NCBI GenBank assembly: GCA_021785115.1
Contig: JAJYGO010000163.1
Location: 1-6,512, forward strand
Source of the DNA: Chloroflexota bacterium
GTDB lineage: Bacteria; Chloroflexota; Limnocylindria; Limnocylindrales; CSP1-4
Direction: 5' to 3'
Length of the DNA: 6,512 nucleotides
Below are positions 1 through 5,297 of this stretch, one piece after another (the first letter of the stretch is position 1; each line of letters starts with the position of its first letter). The position numbers and the translations under genes are program-made. The notes beneath the pieces were generated by a model. It was not told the DNA's origin and did no database searches. It saw only the letters and a list, made by a program, of their open reading frames with translations.

Positions 1-1125
1 GCTCCAGTCGACTGTAGGGATCGCCACGATCCGCGCCGCGGCAGCGAGGCGGGTCTCCTCGTCCTCGATCGCCTCCAGCTCCCGGCGGTAGGTCGGCTCA
101 TCGAGCGCGCCGTCGGCGAAGGTAAGGGCGAGGCGACGCTTGCGTTCGGCGAGGTCCGTGCGACGGCTGGCATCGGCCTCGGCGAGGCGGACGGCGTCGG
201 GGGTGCGCAGGCGCTCGGCCTCGGCCACGATGGCGGGCAGGATCCGCCGCTCGGGCACGCTGTGGGGGTGGGGATGACGGGGATCGCGCCGGGCGTCCGC
301 GCATTGGTAGTAGATGTACTTGCCCAGATCGCGCTTGCCGGTCAGGGTGCGCCCGCAGCTGCAGCGCAGCAGCCCCGAGAGGAGAAAGCTCCCGGTCGCC
401 CGCGCCCCGCGCCGCTGACGGGCAGGCACGAGGGCGGGCGCCTCCCGCTCCACGATCAGGCGCACCGACCCCGCCCACCACAGGCGGTCCCCACCGTTGC
501 GGGTGGGGACCCCGGCCGCGTTCAGGATCTTCGCCGCGCCCAGAAAGCTGCCGGCCTTCCGGAACGCGTCGAGCACCGTCGTCACGTCACGCGAGGGATC
601 CGCCACGAGCTGGCCGCCCACCACCTTGGTGCCGTAGAAGGCGGGGCCCATGCGATCCCCCCGGGCACGGCGCACCCGGGCCGCGTCGGCGGCGCGTTCC
701 TGGGCCCACTCGGCTTCCGCCTGCGCCACCGAGGCGAGCAGGTGCACGAGGAGGCGGCCCTCCACCGTCGCGTAGTCGAGGGCACCCTCCCGGGTGCGAA
801 TCGCGACGTCATGGGCCTGGCAGAGCTGCGCCAGGCTGACGTACTCGCTGAGGGAGCGGGCCAGGCGCGAGGTGGAGTAGCCGTACACCGCCGACACCGC
901 GTCGGCCTCGATCAGCGTGCGGAGGTGCAGATACGAGGCGCGCAGGTGGGTGCGTTCCCCGCGTCCCGAGCGGCCCCAGTCTTCGAGGACCTCCAGCTCG
1001 CCCGGCTCGCCGTACCGCTCGGCGAGGCCGCGCACCTCCGCGAGCTGCGCCTCATGGGACACCGCCCCTGCGCGCGTCGCGTCCACGCGCGAGCGTCGCA
1101 GGTACGCCACCGGCCGCCGTGCCAT
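1..1125 (-). CDS. Large serine site-specific recombinase (integrase/resolvase family), 3' end beyond the window
   Basis: Likely the integrase of a mobile element, joining and cutting DNA through a serine-DNA covalent intermediate. The frame is open for 375 codons to the window edge with no stop, so the C-terminus is missing. Residues 6-157 form the catalytic domain. Near the N-terminus Y8-x-R10-x-S12 matches the family's Y-x-R-x-S, making S12 the predicted nucleophile; D49-W-G-R-S53-G matches the D-x-G-x-SG motif; SRLARS (R87, R90) supplies the conserved arginines. Residues 158-230 resemble a short 'Recombinase' domain (FYGTK, then AKILNAAGVPTRNG). Residues 252-286 look like a zinc ribbon (LLRCSCGRTL, YYQC), with C255, C257, C275 and perhaps H284 or H286. 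Residues 313-365 are charged and helical, fitting the family's coiled coil. The ATG start is supported by AGGGAGGAG 6 nt upstream. The gene sits beside a truncated chromosomal gene, as expected for an integrase next to its attachment site. Family assignment is firm; the specific element type is unknown. Confidence 0.93.
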   Translation of the reverse strand, partial: MARRPVAYLRRSRVDATRAGAVSHEAQLAEVRGLAERYGEPGELEVLEDWGRSGRGERTHLRASYLHLRTLIEADAVSAVYGYSTSRLARSLSEYVSLAQLCQAHDVAIRTREGALDYATVEGRLLVHLLASVAQAEAEWAQERAADAARVRRARGDRMGPAFYGTKVVGGQLVADPSRDVTTVLDAFRKAGSFLGAAKILNAAGVPTRNGGDRLWWAGSVRLIVEREAPALVPARQRRGARATGSFLLSGLLRCSCGRTLTGKRDLGKYIYYQCADARRDPRHPHPHSVPERRILPAIVAEAERLRTPDAVRLAEADASRRTDLAERKRRLALTFADGALDEPTYRRELEAIEDEETRLAAAARIVAIPTVDWS

Positions 1126-1157
1126 GGCCACTCCTCCCTGGGGCATCCAACAGCGGC

Positions 1158-1186
1158 AGTCTGGTCATCTTCGGCGAACCTGTCAA
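1158..1186 (-). promoter_or_regulatory. Candidate promoter of the recombinase gene
   Basis: On the minus strand there is a perfect -35 box TTGACA (1186-1181), a 17-nt spacer and CAGACT (1163-1158), which keeps A2, A4 and T6 of the -10 consensus. The start codon lies 32 nt further on. The -35 box overlaps the stop codon of the truncated upstream gene, so it lies just inside the proposed element, where it would drive the integrase in both the integrated and the circular state. A perfect TTGACA is conspicuous in such GC-rich DNA, but the -10 is only moderate. Confidence 0.45.
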
Positions 1187-1210
1187 TAGATGAACACCCA
1201 TTCCGACTCG
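1175..1210. other. Proposed integration junction (attachment-site half) of the recombinase element
   Basis: The luciferase-family reading frame follows its family pattern up to ...GFESEWVF (GTGTTC, 1197-1192) and then changes to I-Y-stop, where relatives typically continue D-H-F. The change falls at about 1191/1192, roughly 65 bp before the recombinase start. An integrase gene immediately beside a broken host gene is the expected arrangement for attL or attR of a serine-integrase element. The exact core cannot be fixed, because only one junction is in the window. Confidence 0.5.
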
Positions 1211-1326
1211 AACCCCAGCGACTCGGCGTGGCGGGCGAGCTGGACCGTCCGAGTCCAGGCCGAGGCGGCATCCCAGCCGTCGTACTCGTGCTTCCAGCCC
1301 TGGGGCACCAGGAGTCCGACCTTCAT
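1183..1326 (-). pseudogene. 5' fragment of a luciferase-like (LLM-class) flavin-dependent monooxygenase
   Basis: The 47 codons begin MKVGLLVPQGWK, continue through DGWDAASAWTRTVQLARHAE and end SLGFESEWVFIY-stop. This matches the first strand and helix of the LLM-class barrel found in F420- or FMN-dependent oxidoreductases, which are normally about 280-350 residues long. The pattern LARHAESLGFES-WVF is diagnostic of these N-termini, where D-H usually follows to continue the barrel. Here I46, Y47 and a TGA take its place, so only about one seventh of the protein remains. The ATG has a clear GGGAGG site 7-8 nt upstream, showing it was a genuine translated gene. It lies 97 nt downstream of tdk on the same strand. 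The most likely cause is insertion of the recombinase-bearing element. A genuine small protein is possible but unlikely. Confidence 0.8.
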
Positions 1327-1423
1327 CTGCCACCTCCCGAGGATCAACTGCAGCGGCCCGCCGCAGGCCGCGACGCGCCACCCGTCGACACCCGTCGGCA
1401 ACGCGCCGGGCAAGCGCCGGGAC

Positions 1424-2032
1424 TCACGGGTTGCGGGGTGCCCCGATCTCGTGGTGCCGGATGCAGCGCGCCTCGTAGGTCTCGACCGCCGCCCGTTCGA
1501 ACCCGCCGACCACGATCAGCGGGTCGTCGACTGCCGCCGGTTGCCCGTTGACCAGTCGCTGGGTCCGGGTCGCCGTGTCGCCGCAGACCACGCAGATCGC
1601 GGTCAGCGTCGTGACCTCGTCGGCGAGCGCAAGCAGCTCCGGCATCGAGTTGAAGGGCCGGCCGGCGAAGTCCAGGTTGAGGCCGGTCGCGATCACGTGC
1701 CGGCCCGTCGTCCGGAGCGTCTGCACCACGTCCACGATGGCCGGCTCGAAGAACTCCGCCTCCTCGATCCCCACCAGGTCCGCGTCCCGCTCGCGCGCCA
1801 GGGCAAGGATCAGGCCCGGCTCGGTACGGGGGACCAGCGTCGACGGGAACCGCGCGTGGCTCCGGCTCTCGGCGAACTCGGGCGGGGTGCGGACGTCGAT
1901 GTCGGGGCGCACGAGCAGGACACGCCGGCGCGCGATCTCCGCACGGCGGAGCAGCCGCAGCAGCTCGTCGGTCTTGCCCGACGACATGCAGCCGGCAATG
2001 ACGTGCAACCAGGGATCCGAGCGATAGAACAC
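1424..2032 (-). CDS. tdk: Thymidine kinase, type II (TK1-like)
   Basis: Phosphorylates thymidine to dTMP with ATP in the pyrimidine salvage pathway, in the cytoplasm. The 202-residue length is usual for the family (about 190-210). The P-loop is G14-C-M-S-S-G-K20-T21. R43-P-D-I-D-V-R fits the conserved (K/R)P-x-x-D-x-R. I89-E-E-A-E-F-F is the Walker B/catalytic segment, with E91 the likely general base; relatives usually read DEaQFF, so two positions differ conservatively. The lasso region starts at G117-L-N-L-D-F. Zinc ligands are C147-x2-C150 and C190-x2-H193. I chose the GTG at 2032 because GGAGG lies 4 nt upstream (2041-2037) and the length fits; a TTG eight codons in is an alternative, and the frame also extends further upstream without family similarity. 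A possible -10, TACGAT, lies at 2054-2049. The gene is divergent from the small membrane protein. Confidence 0.93.
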   Translation of the reverse strand: MFYRSDPWLHVIAGCMSSGKTDELLRLLRRAEIARRRVLLVRPDIDVRTPPEFAESRSHARFPSTLVPRTEPGLILALARERDADLVGIEEAEFFEPAIVDVVQTLRTTGRHVIATGLNLDFAGRPFNSMPELLALADEVTTLTAICVVCGDTATRTQRLVNGQPAAVDDPLIVVGGFERAAVETYEARCIRHHEIGAPRNP

Positions 2033-2048
2033 GAGGCCTCCGGGGGCA

Positions 2049-2054
2049 ATCGTA
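2049..2054 (-). promoter_or_regulatory. Possible -10 box of tdk
   Basis: TACGAT on the minus strand matches four of six consensus bases. It would start transcription about 10 nt before the GTG, giving a very short leader that just contains the GGAGG site. No good -35 box is visible. The rest of the 257-bp divergent region (2033-2289) holds no gene I can support. Confidence 0.25.
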
Positions 2055-2244
2055 GCGCCTGCGACGGGTCCGACGCGCGCCCGGCGGCGCTCCCCGGGCG
2101 GCTCGGCGGCGTTGCCCACGCCGGCCGCCCGCGCTATTCGTGCGGCTCGACATTCTCCGGCGGCTCCAGCTCGAGCGAGCACGCCGCTGCTCCGAGACGC
2201 GCCCGACGGGCCGGATGGCCGATGCAGCCGTCCGGGGTGGCCCG

Positions 2245-2250
2245 TATCGT
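2245..2250 (+). promoter_or_regulatory. Possible -10 box of the four-helix membrane protein gene
   Basis: TATCGT matches four of six -10 positions and would give a leader of roughly 33 nt containing the GGGGAGG ribosome site. The -35 region is unconvincing. Confidence 0.2.
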
Positions 2251-2289
2251 CGCTCCGTCACCGGCCGAGCCCACGGGCGGGAGGCAGCC

Positions 2290-2715
2290 ATGCTGTTCGA
2301 GAACATCGTCGCGACGGCATCGATCGTGCTCGCCGTCGCGCTCGTGTCGAGCCTGCTTGCCTACTACCGCCCGGATACGCTCGGCGATGGCGCCACGTCC
2401 GGCCACCCGACCATGCCCGGCAACGGCGCGGACCTCGGGGACGCGCGTGCCGTGCGGGCCGCGTGGCGCTGGGCGGGGGCAGCCGTCGCGGTGGGCGCGC
2501 TGGCGGCCACGGCCTACCTCTGGGTGGACGGGCTGTGGCCGGACCGGAGCCTGCAGGTGTTCGTCGCCATCGGGCTGGGCGGCAGTGCCGTGCTCAGCGT
2601 GGCCGCCGCGGTGGTGCGGCCACGACGGCGGCTCACCGGCGTACCGGAGTGCGTGGCGCTCAACCTGGTGTGGGGCGTGGGTTACGGCGTCGCCATCCCG
2701 CTGATCCTGCAGTAG
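2290..2715 (+). CDS. Small four-helix integral membrane protein, function unknown
   Basis: I do not recognise this family. The 141-residue product has four predicted membrane segments at about residues 5-25, 59-79, 89-109 and 120-139. A loop at residues 26-58 is rich in G, D and P (YYRPDTLGDG, then HPTMPGNGADLGDARAVR), and a basic stretch R110-P-R-R-R lies between helices 3 and 4. There is no cleavable signal peptide; helix 1 looks like an anchor. The last helix ends almost at the C-terminus (IPLILQ). The ATG at 2290 is preferred over an upstream in-frame ATG at 2140 because GGGGAGG (2278-2284) lies 5 nt before it and because the extra 50 codons are arginine-rich with no membrane character. 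It is divergent from tdk and ends 50 bp before the convergent dehydrogenase gene. That it is coding is supported by the ribosome site and by clear hydrophobic periodicity. Confidence 0.72.
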   Translation: MLFENIVATASIVLAVALVSSLLAYYRPDTLGDGATSGHPTMPGNGADLGDARAVRAAWRWAGAAVAVGALAATAYLWVDGLWPDRSLQVFVAIGLGGSAVLSVAAAVVRPRRRLTGVPECVALNLVWGVGYGVAIPLILQ

Positions 2716-2718
2716 CCG

Positions 2719-2757
2719 GGCGGATCCCGGGGACCGCCGGGCTGGCCGTCGACGGCC
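2719..2757. terminator. GC-rich palindromes between convergent genes, possible bidirectional terminator
   Basis: The 50-bp gap between two converging genes holds a perfect 14-bp palindrome, GGCCGTCGACGGCC (2744-2757), which can fold as a 5-bp stem with a TCGA loop. A second imperfect stem, GGCGG...CCGCC, lies just to its left. There is no T-tract on either side, so classic intrinsic termination is not assured; hairpin-only termination is plausible in very GC-rich genomes. Confidence 0.35.
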
Positions 2758-2765
2758 GATCCGGA

Positions 2766-3953
2766 TCAGTCCTCGCCTGCCGCGTCGATCGACTCCGTCA
2801 CCGGCAGGCCGCGCTCGCGGAGCGCGGCGACCATCGCGGCGGGGGCCACGGCCTCCTCCACCGGGAAGGCCCCCGGCGGGATGGCGCCAGAGGCGATCAG
2901 GTGACACACGATGGCCGCGTGCCAGCCGGTCGTGCGCTCCATCCCCGTGAGGCCCAGCGCGTCGTCGCGGACCGCGCGCAGGTCCACGATGGCGCGGGCC
3001 GGCTTCCCTCCCCTGCGGCCCGTGGCGATCACGTGCGCGATCACGATGTCCTCGAAGCCCTCGGGCGCGCGGATCTGGGGTTCGATCAGGGCGTGGAAGA
3101 CGTGCCGCGGGATCACCGGCACCCCGTCGACCTCGATCGGCGCCTCCGAGAAGAACCCGGCGTCCTGGAACGCCTGGAACTGCGCGACGTGCCCGGGATA
3201 CCGCAGCACCTTGTTGCGGATCGACGGCACCGTGCGACCCAGCGTCCACGGCACGGTGGAGCCGCCGCCGGCCGAGAAGGCCTCGAGCTCTCCCACCGGA
3301 TCGCCCAGGTCGACCAGCTCATACTCGGCCGGATCGAACGTGTCGACGTGCACGATCTTCCCGTCGCGAACCCAGTCGGCCCCACCGGCGTACTCGTTGG
3401 TGAGGCCGTCCATCGCGAACGTCACGCGGTAGTCCCAGGGCGGCTCGGGCCGATAGGGCAGGCCACCGTCGAGGAGCAGCAGGTCGTCGGTCTCGTCGAG
3501 CAGGGTGGTCGCGTAGGCCATCAGGTTGTTCGCGAGTCCGGGCGCCTCGCCGCAGTCGGGCACGATCGCGATGCCGCGCTGCTTCGCGCGGTCCGCGAGC
3601 CCGATCTGGGCGAGCGCCGTGGCGGTGTGGCCGCCCAGGTCGCACATGCTCGTGCCGGCCTCGAGCGCGGCCTCGGCGATCCGGAGGTTCAGCTTGTACG
3701 AGACGGCCGCGATGAAGGCATCGAGGGGCCGCAGGAACGCGACCAGGGCGTCGCGGTCGGTGACGTCGAGCCGCACGCCGGTGGCCCGGTCCTGGCCGGT
3801 CAGCCGGTTCACGCGCTCGGCCGCGCGTCGAGCGGCTGTCTCGTCGATGTCGGCAAGCGTCACCGAGGCCGCCTCGCCGCGGACGACGAGGTCGTAGGCC
3901 GCGGCGGTCCCCTGTCGCCCGGCCCCCAGGATTCCGTATCGGTAGGTGCTCAT
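2766..3953 (-). CDS. Saccharopine dehydrogenase / L-lysine 6-dehydrogenase family NAD(P)-dependent oxidoreductase
   Basis: A cytoplasmic oxidoreductase of 395 residues. The N-terminal Rossmann domain (about 1-125) opens with Y-G-I-L-G10-A-G12-R-Q-G15, the GxGxxG dinucleotide motif, and its second strand ends TLADID (D35), an acidic residue that tends to favour NAD over NADP. The C-terminal domain carries family hallmarks: DCGEAPGLANNL (133-144), RYPGH (251-255) and MERTTGWHAA (338-347), which precedes the final helices. Relatives include lysine 6-dehydrogenase (lysine to allysine), saccharopine dehydrogenase and carboxynorspermidine synthase. The length of about 385-400 residues and domain order best fit the lysine 6-dehydrogenase-like group, but the substrate cannot be fixed from sequence alone. 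No other lysine-pathway gene is adjacent. The ATG at 3953 lacks a Shine-Dalgarno sequence; instead a TACACT box ends 7 nt upstream, suggesting a leaderless mRNA. The gene is divergent from the antiporter. Confidence 0.88.
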   Translation of the reverse strand: MSTYRYGILGAGRQGTAAAYDLVVRGEAASVTLADIDETAARRAAERVNRLTGQDRATGVRLDVTDRDALVAFLRPLDAFIAAVSYKLNLRIAEAALEAGTSMCDLGGHTATALAQIGLADRAKQRGIAIVPDCGEAPGLANNLMAYATTLLDETDDLLLLDGGLPYRPEPPWDYRVTFAMDGLTNEYAGGADWVRDGKIVHVDTFDPAEYELVDLGDPVGELEAFSAGGGSTVPWTLGRTVPSIRNKVLRYPGHVAQFQAFQDAGFFSEAPIEVDGVPVIPRHVFHALIEPQIRAPEGFEDIVIAHVIATGRRGGKPARAIVDLRAVRDDALGLTGMERTTGWHAAIVCHLIASGAIPPGAFPVEEAVAPAAMVAALRERGLPVTESIDAAGED

Positions 3954-3960
3954 GGGCGCC

Positions 3961-3966
3961 AGTGTA
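3961..3966 (-). promoter_or_regulatory. -10 box of a probable leaderless promoter for the dehydrogenase
   Basis: TACACT on the minus strand ends 7 nt before the ATG, which places the expected transcription start at or next to the start codon. No purine-rich ribosome site is present between them. The -35 region is poor and lies in a palindrome (3979-3994). Confidence 0.45.
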
Positions 3967-3978
3967 GGCGGCCCGGGA

Positions 3979-3994
3979 CGGGCTCGAGAGCCCG
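3979..3994. repeat. Palindrome at the -35 position, candidate operator
   Basis: CGGGCT-CGAG-AGCCCG is a perfect 6-bp inverted repeat around a 4-base centre. It covers the expected -35 region of the dehydrogenase promoter and lies in the 117-bp divergent region shared with the antiporter. It could bind a dimeric regulator. Short palindromes also arise by chance in GC-rich DNA. Confidence 0.3.
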
Positions 3995-4057
3995 GTCCGT
4001 CGTGCGGCCGGGTGCCCGGAACGAGCCCCGCGGCCTGCCGGGGACGCGGCCGCCATC

Positions 4058-4063
4058 TACCAT
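4058..4063 (+). promoter_or_regulatory. -10 box of a probable leaderless promoter for the antiporter
   Basis: TACCAT ends 7 nt before the GTG start codon and has no Shine-Dalgarno sequence after it (only a weak AGG). It mirrors the spacing of the divergent dehydrogenase promoter. A CTGCCG 17 nt upstream matches three of six -35 positions. Confidence 0.4.
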
Positions 4064-4070
4064 AGGCTTC

Positions 4071-5297
4071 GTGCCCGGCACGTCGATCCTCCAGGCCGTC
4101 GAGGCGTTCGTCGCACTCCTGGTCGCGCTCGCGTTCGTCGCGCTGGTGACGCGGCGCGTCGGGTTGCCCTACACGGTGGCACTGGTGCTCTTCGGCGTCG
4201 CCATCTCGTTCGCGGCCCCACCGATCCACCTGCAGGTGAGCCCGCAGCTGGTCCTGCTGGTGCTGCTGCCGGGGCTCGTGTTCGAGGCCGCCTACTCGCT
4301 CGACCAGCCGGAGTTGCTGCGCGCGCTCGGGGGCGTCCTGCTGCTCGCGGTGCCCGGCGTCCTGGTGGTGGCCGGGTTCGTCGCCGTCGTGCTGCACCTC
4401 GCGACGGGACTGGCGCTGGGCCCGTCCTTCGTGGTGGGGGCGATGGTCTCGGCCACCGACCCGGCCGCGGTGACCTCGAGCATCCGGCGGCTCCGGGCAC
4501 CTGCCCGCCTGGCCACGATGGTCGAGGCGGAGAGTCTCCTCAACGACGGGACCGGGATCGTTGCGTTCACCATCGCCGTCGCCGCCACGCGGGGCGCCAC
4601 GGACCCGGTGCAGGGGGCCGTCCAGTTCGTCGGTGCCACCGTTGGGAGCGTCGTGGTCGGCGCCGTGTCGGGCATCGCGATCTCACGCCTCGCGGCCGCC
4701 GTCGAGGATCATCTCGTCGAGCTCACCCTGACGCTCGTCGCCGCGTACGGCACGTACCTGGTCGCCGACCAGCTCGGCGTGTCCGGCATCATCGCGACCG
4801 TCGTCGCCGGGGTCGTGCTCGGGTCCTACGGCCGCCGCGTGGGCCTGAGCCAGCGCGTGCAGGACGCAATCGACGTCGTGTGGGAGTTCCTCGCGTTCCT
4901 GCTCGCCGCGCTCGTGTTCCTGCTGATCGGGGTCGCGATCCCGGTCGGCCACCTCGCGGCGGTGCTCGGGCCCATCGCGTGGGGGGTCGTCGCGATCCTG
5001 GTGGGCCGGGCCGCGGTGGTCTACCTGATGCTCGGCGGCGCCTCGTGGCTGGCGGAGCGGACGACAGGCCGGGAGCGCATCCCGCTCGGGTGGCTGCACG
5101 TGATGTTCTGGGCGGGACTGCGCGGTGCCGTGGCGGTCGCGCTGGCGCTCTCGCTGCCCGATGGCTTCCCGGACCGCGACCTCCTCCAGGGGATCACGTT
5201 CGGGATCGTGCTGTTCACGCTGCTCGTCCAGGCCACGTCGGCGGATCGCATCGTGCGCTGGTCAGGCGCGCGGGACGGGCTACCGGCGACTCCATGA
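4071..5297 (+). CDS. CPA1-family Na+/H+ antiporter (NhaP-type)
   Basis: An inner-membrane cation/proton exchanger of 408 residues with about 12 hydrophobic segments. It probably exports Na+ (or K+) in exchange for protons, serving pH and salt homeostasis. Key motifs are in family order: LPYTVALVLFGVAI (32-45); LLPGLVFEAAYSL (65-77); SATDPAAV (127-134), whose T129-D130 lies in the unwound helix; EAESLLNDGTGIV (152-164), whose N158-D159 is the ion-binding pair typical of electroneutral CPA1 exchangers; and FWAGLRGAVAVALALSLP (346-363) with the conserved R351. Only a short cytoplasmic tail follows the last helix, so there is no TrkA-C/RCK or other regulatory domain. The GTG at 4071 is preferred because the product then starts just before helix 1 and a -10-like box sits 7 nt upstream; the frame is open far upstream, but that stretch is antisense to the dehydrogenase. 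The 3' end overlaps the convergent exporter gene by 18 bp. Confidence 0.92.
   Translation: MPGTSILQAVEAFVALLVALAFVALVTRRVGLPYTVALVLFGVAISFAAPPIHLQVSPQLVLLVLLPGLVFEAAYSLDQPELLRALGGVLLLAVPGVLVVAGFVAVVLHLATGLALGPSFVVGAMVSATDPAAVTSSIRRLRAPARLATMVEAESLLNDGTGIVAFTIAVAATRGATDPVQGAVQFVGATVGSVVVGAVSGIAISRLAAAVEDHLVELTLTLVAAYGTYLVADQLGVSGIIATVVAGVVLGSYGRRVGLSQRVQDAIDVVWEFLAFLLAALVFLLIGVAIPVGHLAAVLGPIAWGVVAILVGRAAVVYLMLGGASWLAERTTGRERIPLGWLHVMFWAGLRGAVAVALALSLPDGFPDRDLLQGITFGIVLFTLLVQATSADRIVRWSGARDGLPATP

Noticed and set aside
1327..1413. Upstream extension of the monooxygenase fragment
   Set aside because: The extra residues do not resemble the family, whereas MKVGLLVPQG is the usual start and has a ribosome site 7-8 nt before it.
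1327..1423. Terminator or promoter between tdk and the monooxygenase fragment
   Set aside because: Only a short bulged GC stem near 1345-1365 and a direct repeat of ACCCGTCG are visible, with no T-tract or convincing -35/-10 pair.
262..1551. Plus-strand open frame of about 429 codons
   Set aside because: It is antisense to the recombinase, the monooxygenase fragment and the end of tdk, with shadow-like composition and no family match.
2033..2182. Longer tdk starting at 2182
   Set aside because: The additional 50 residues are alanine/arginine-rich and unlike the family; the GTG at 2032 with GGAGG gives a normal-length enzyme.
2112..4070. Very long open frame on the plus strand running into the antiporter gene
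   Set aside because: It is antisense to the dehydrogenase, is arginine/glycine/histidine-rich with no domain, and arises because GC-rich codon use leaves few stops. Only the part from 4071 is antiporter.
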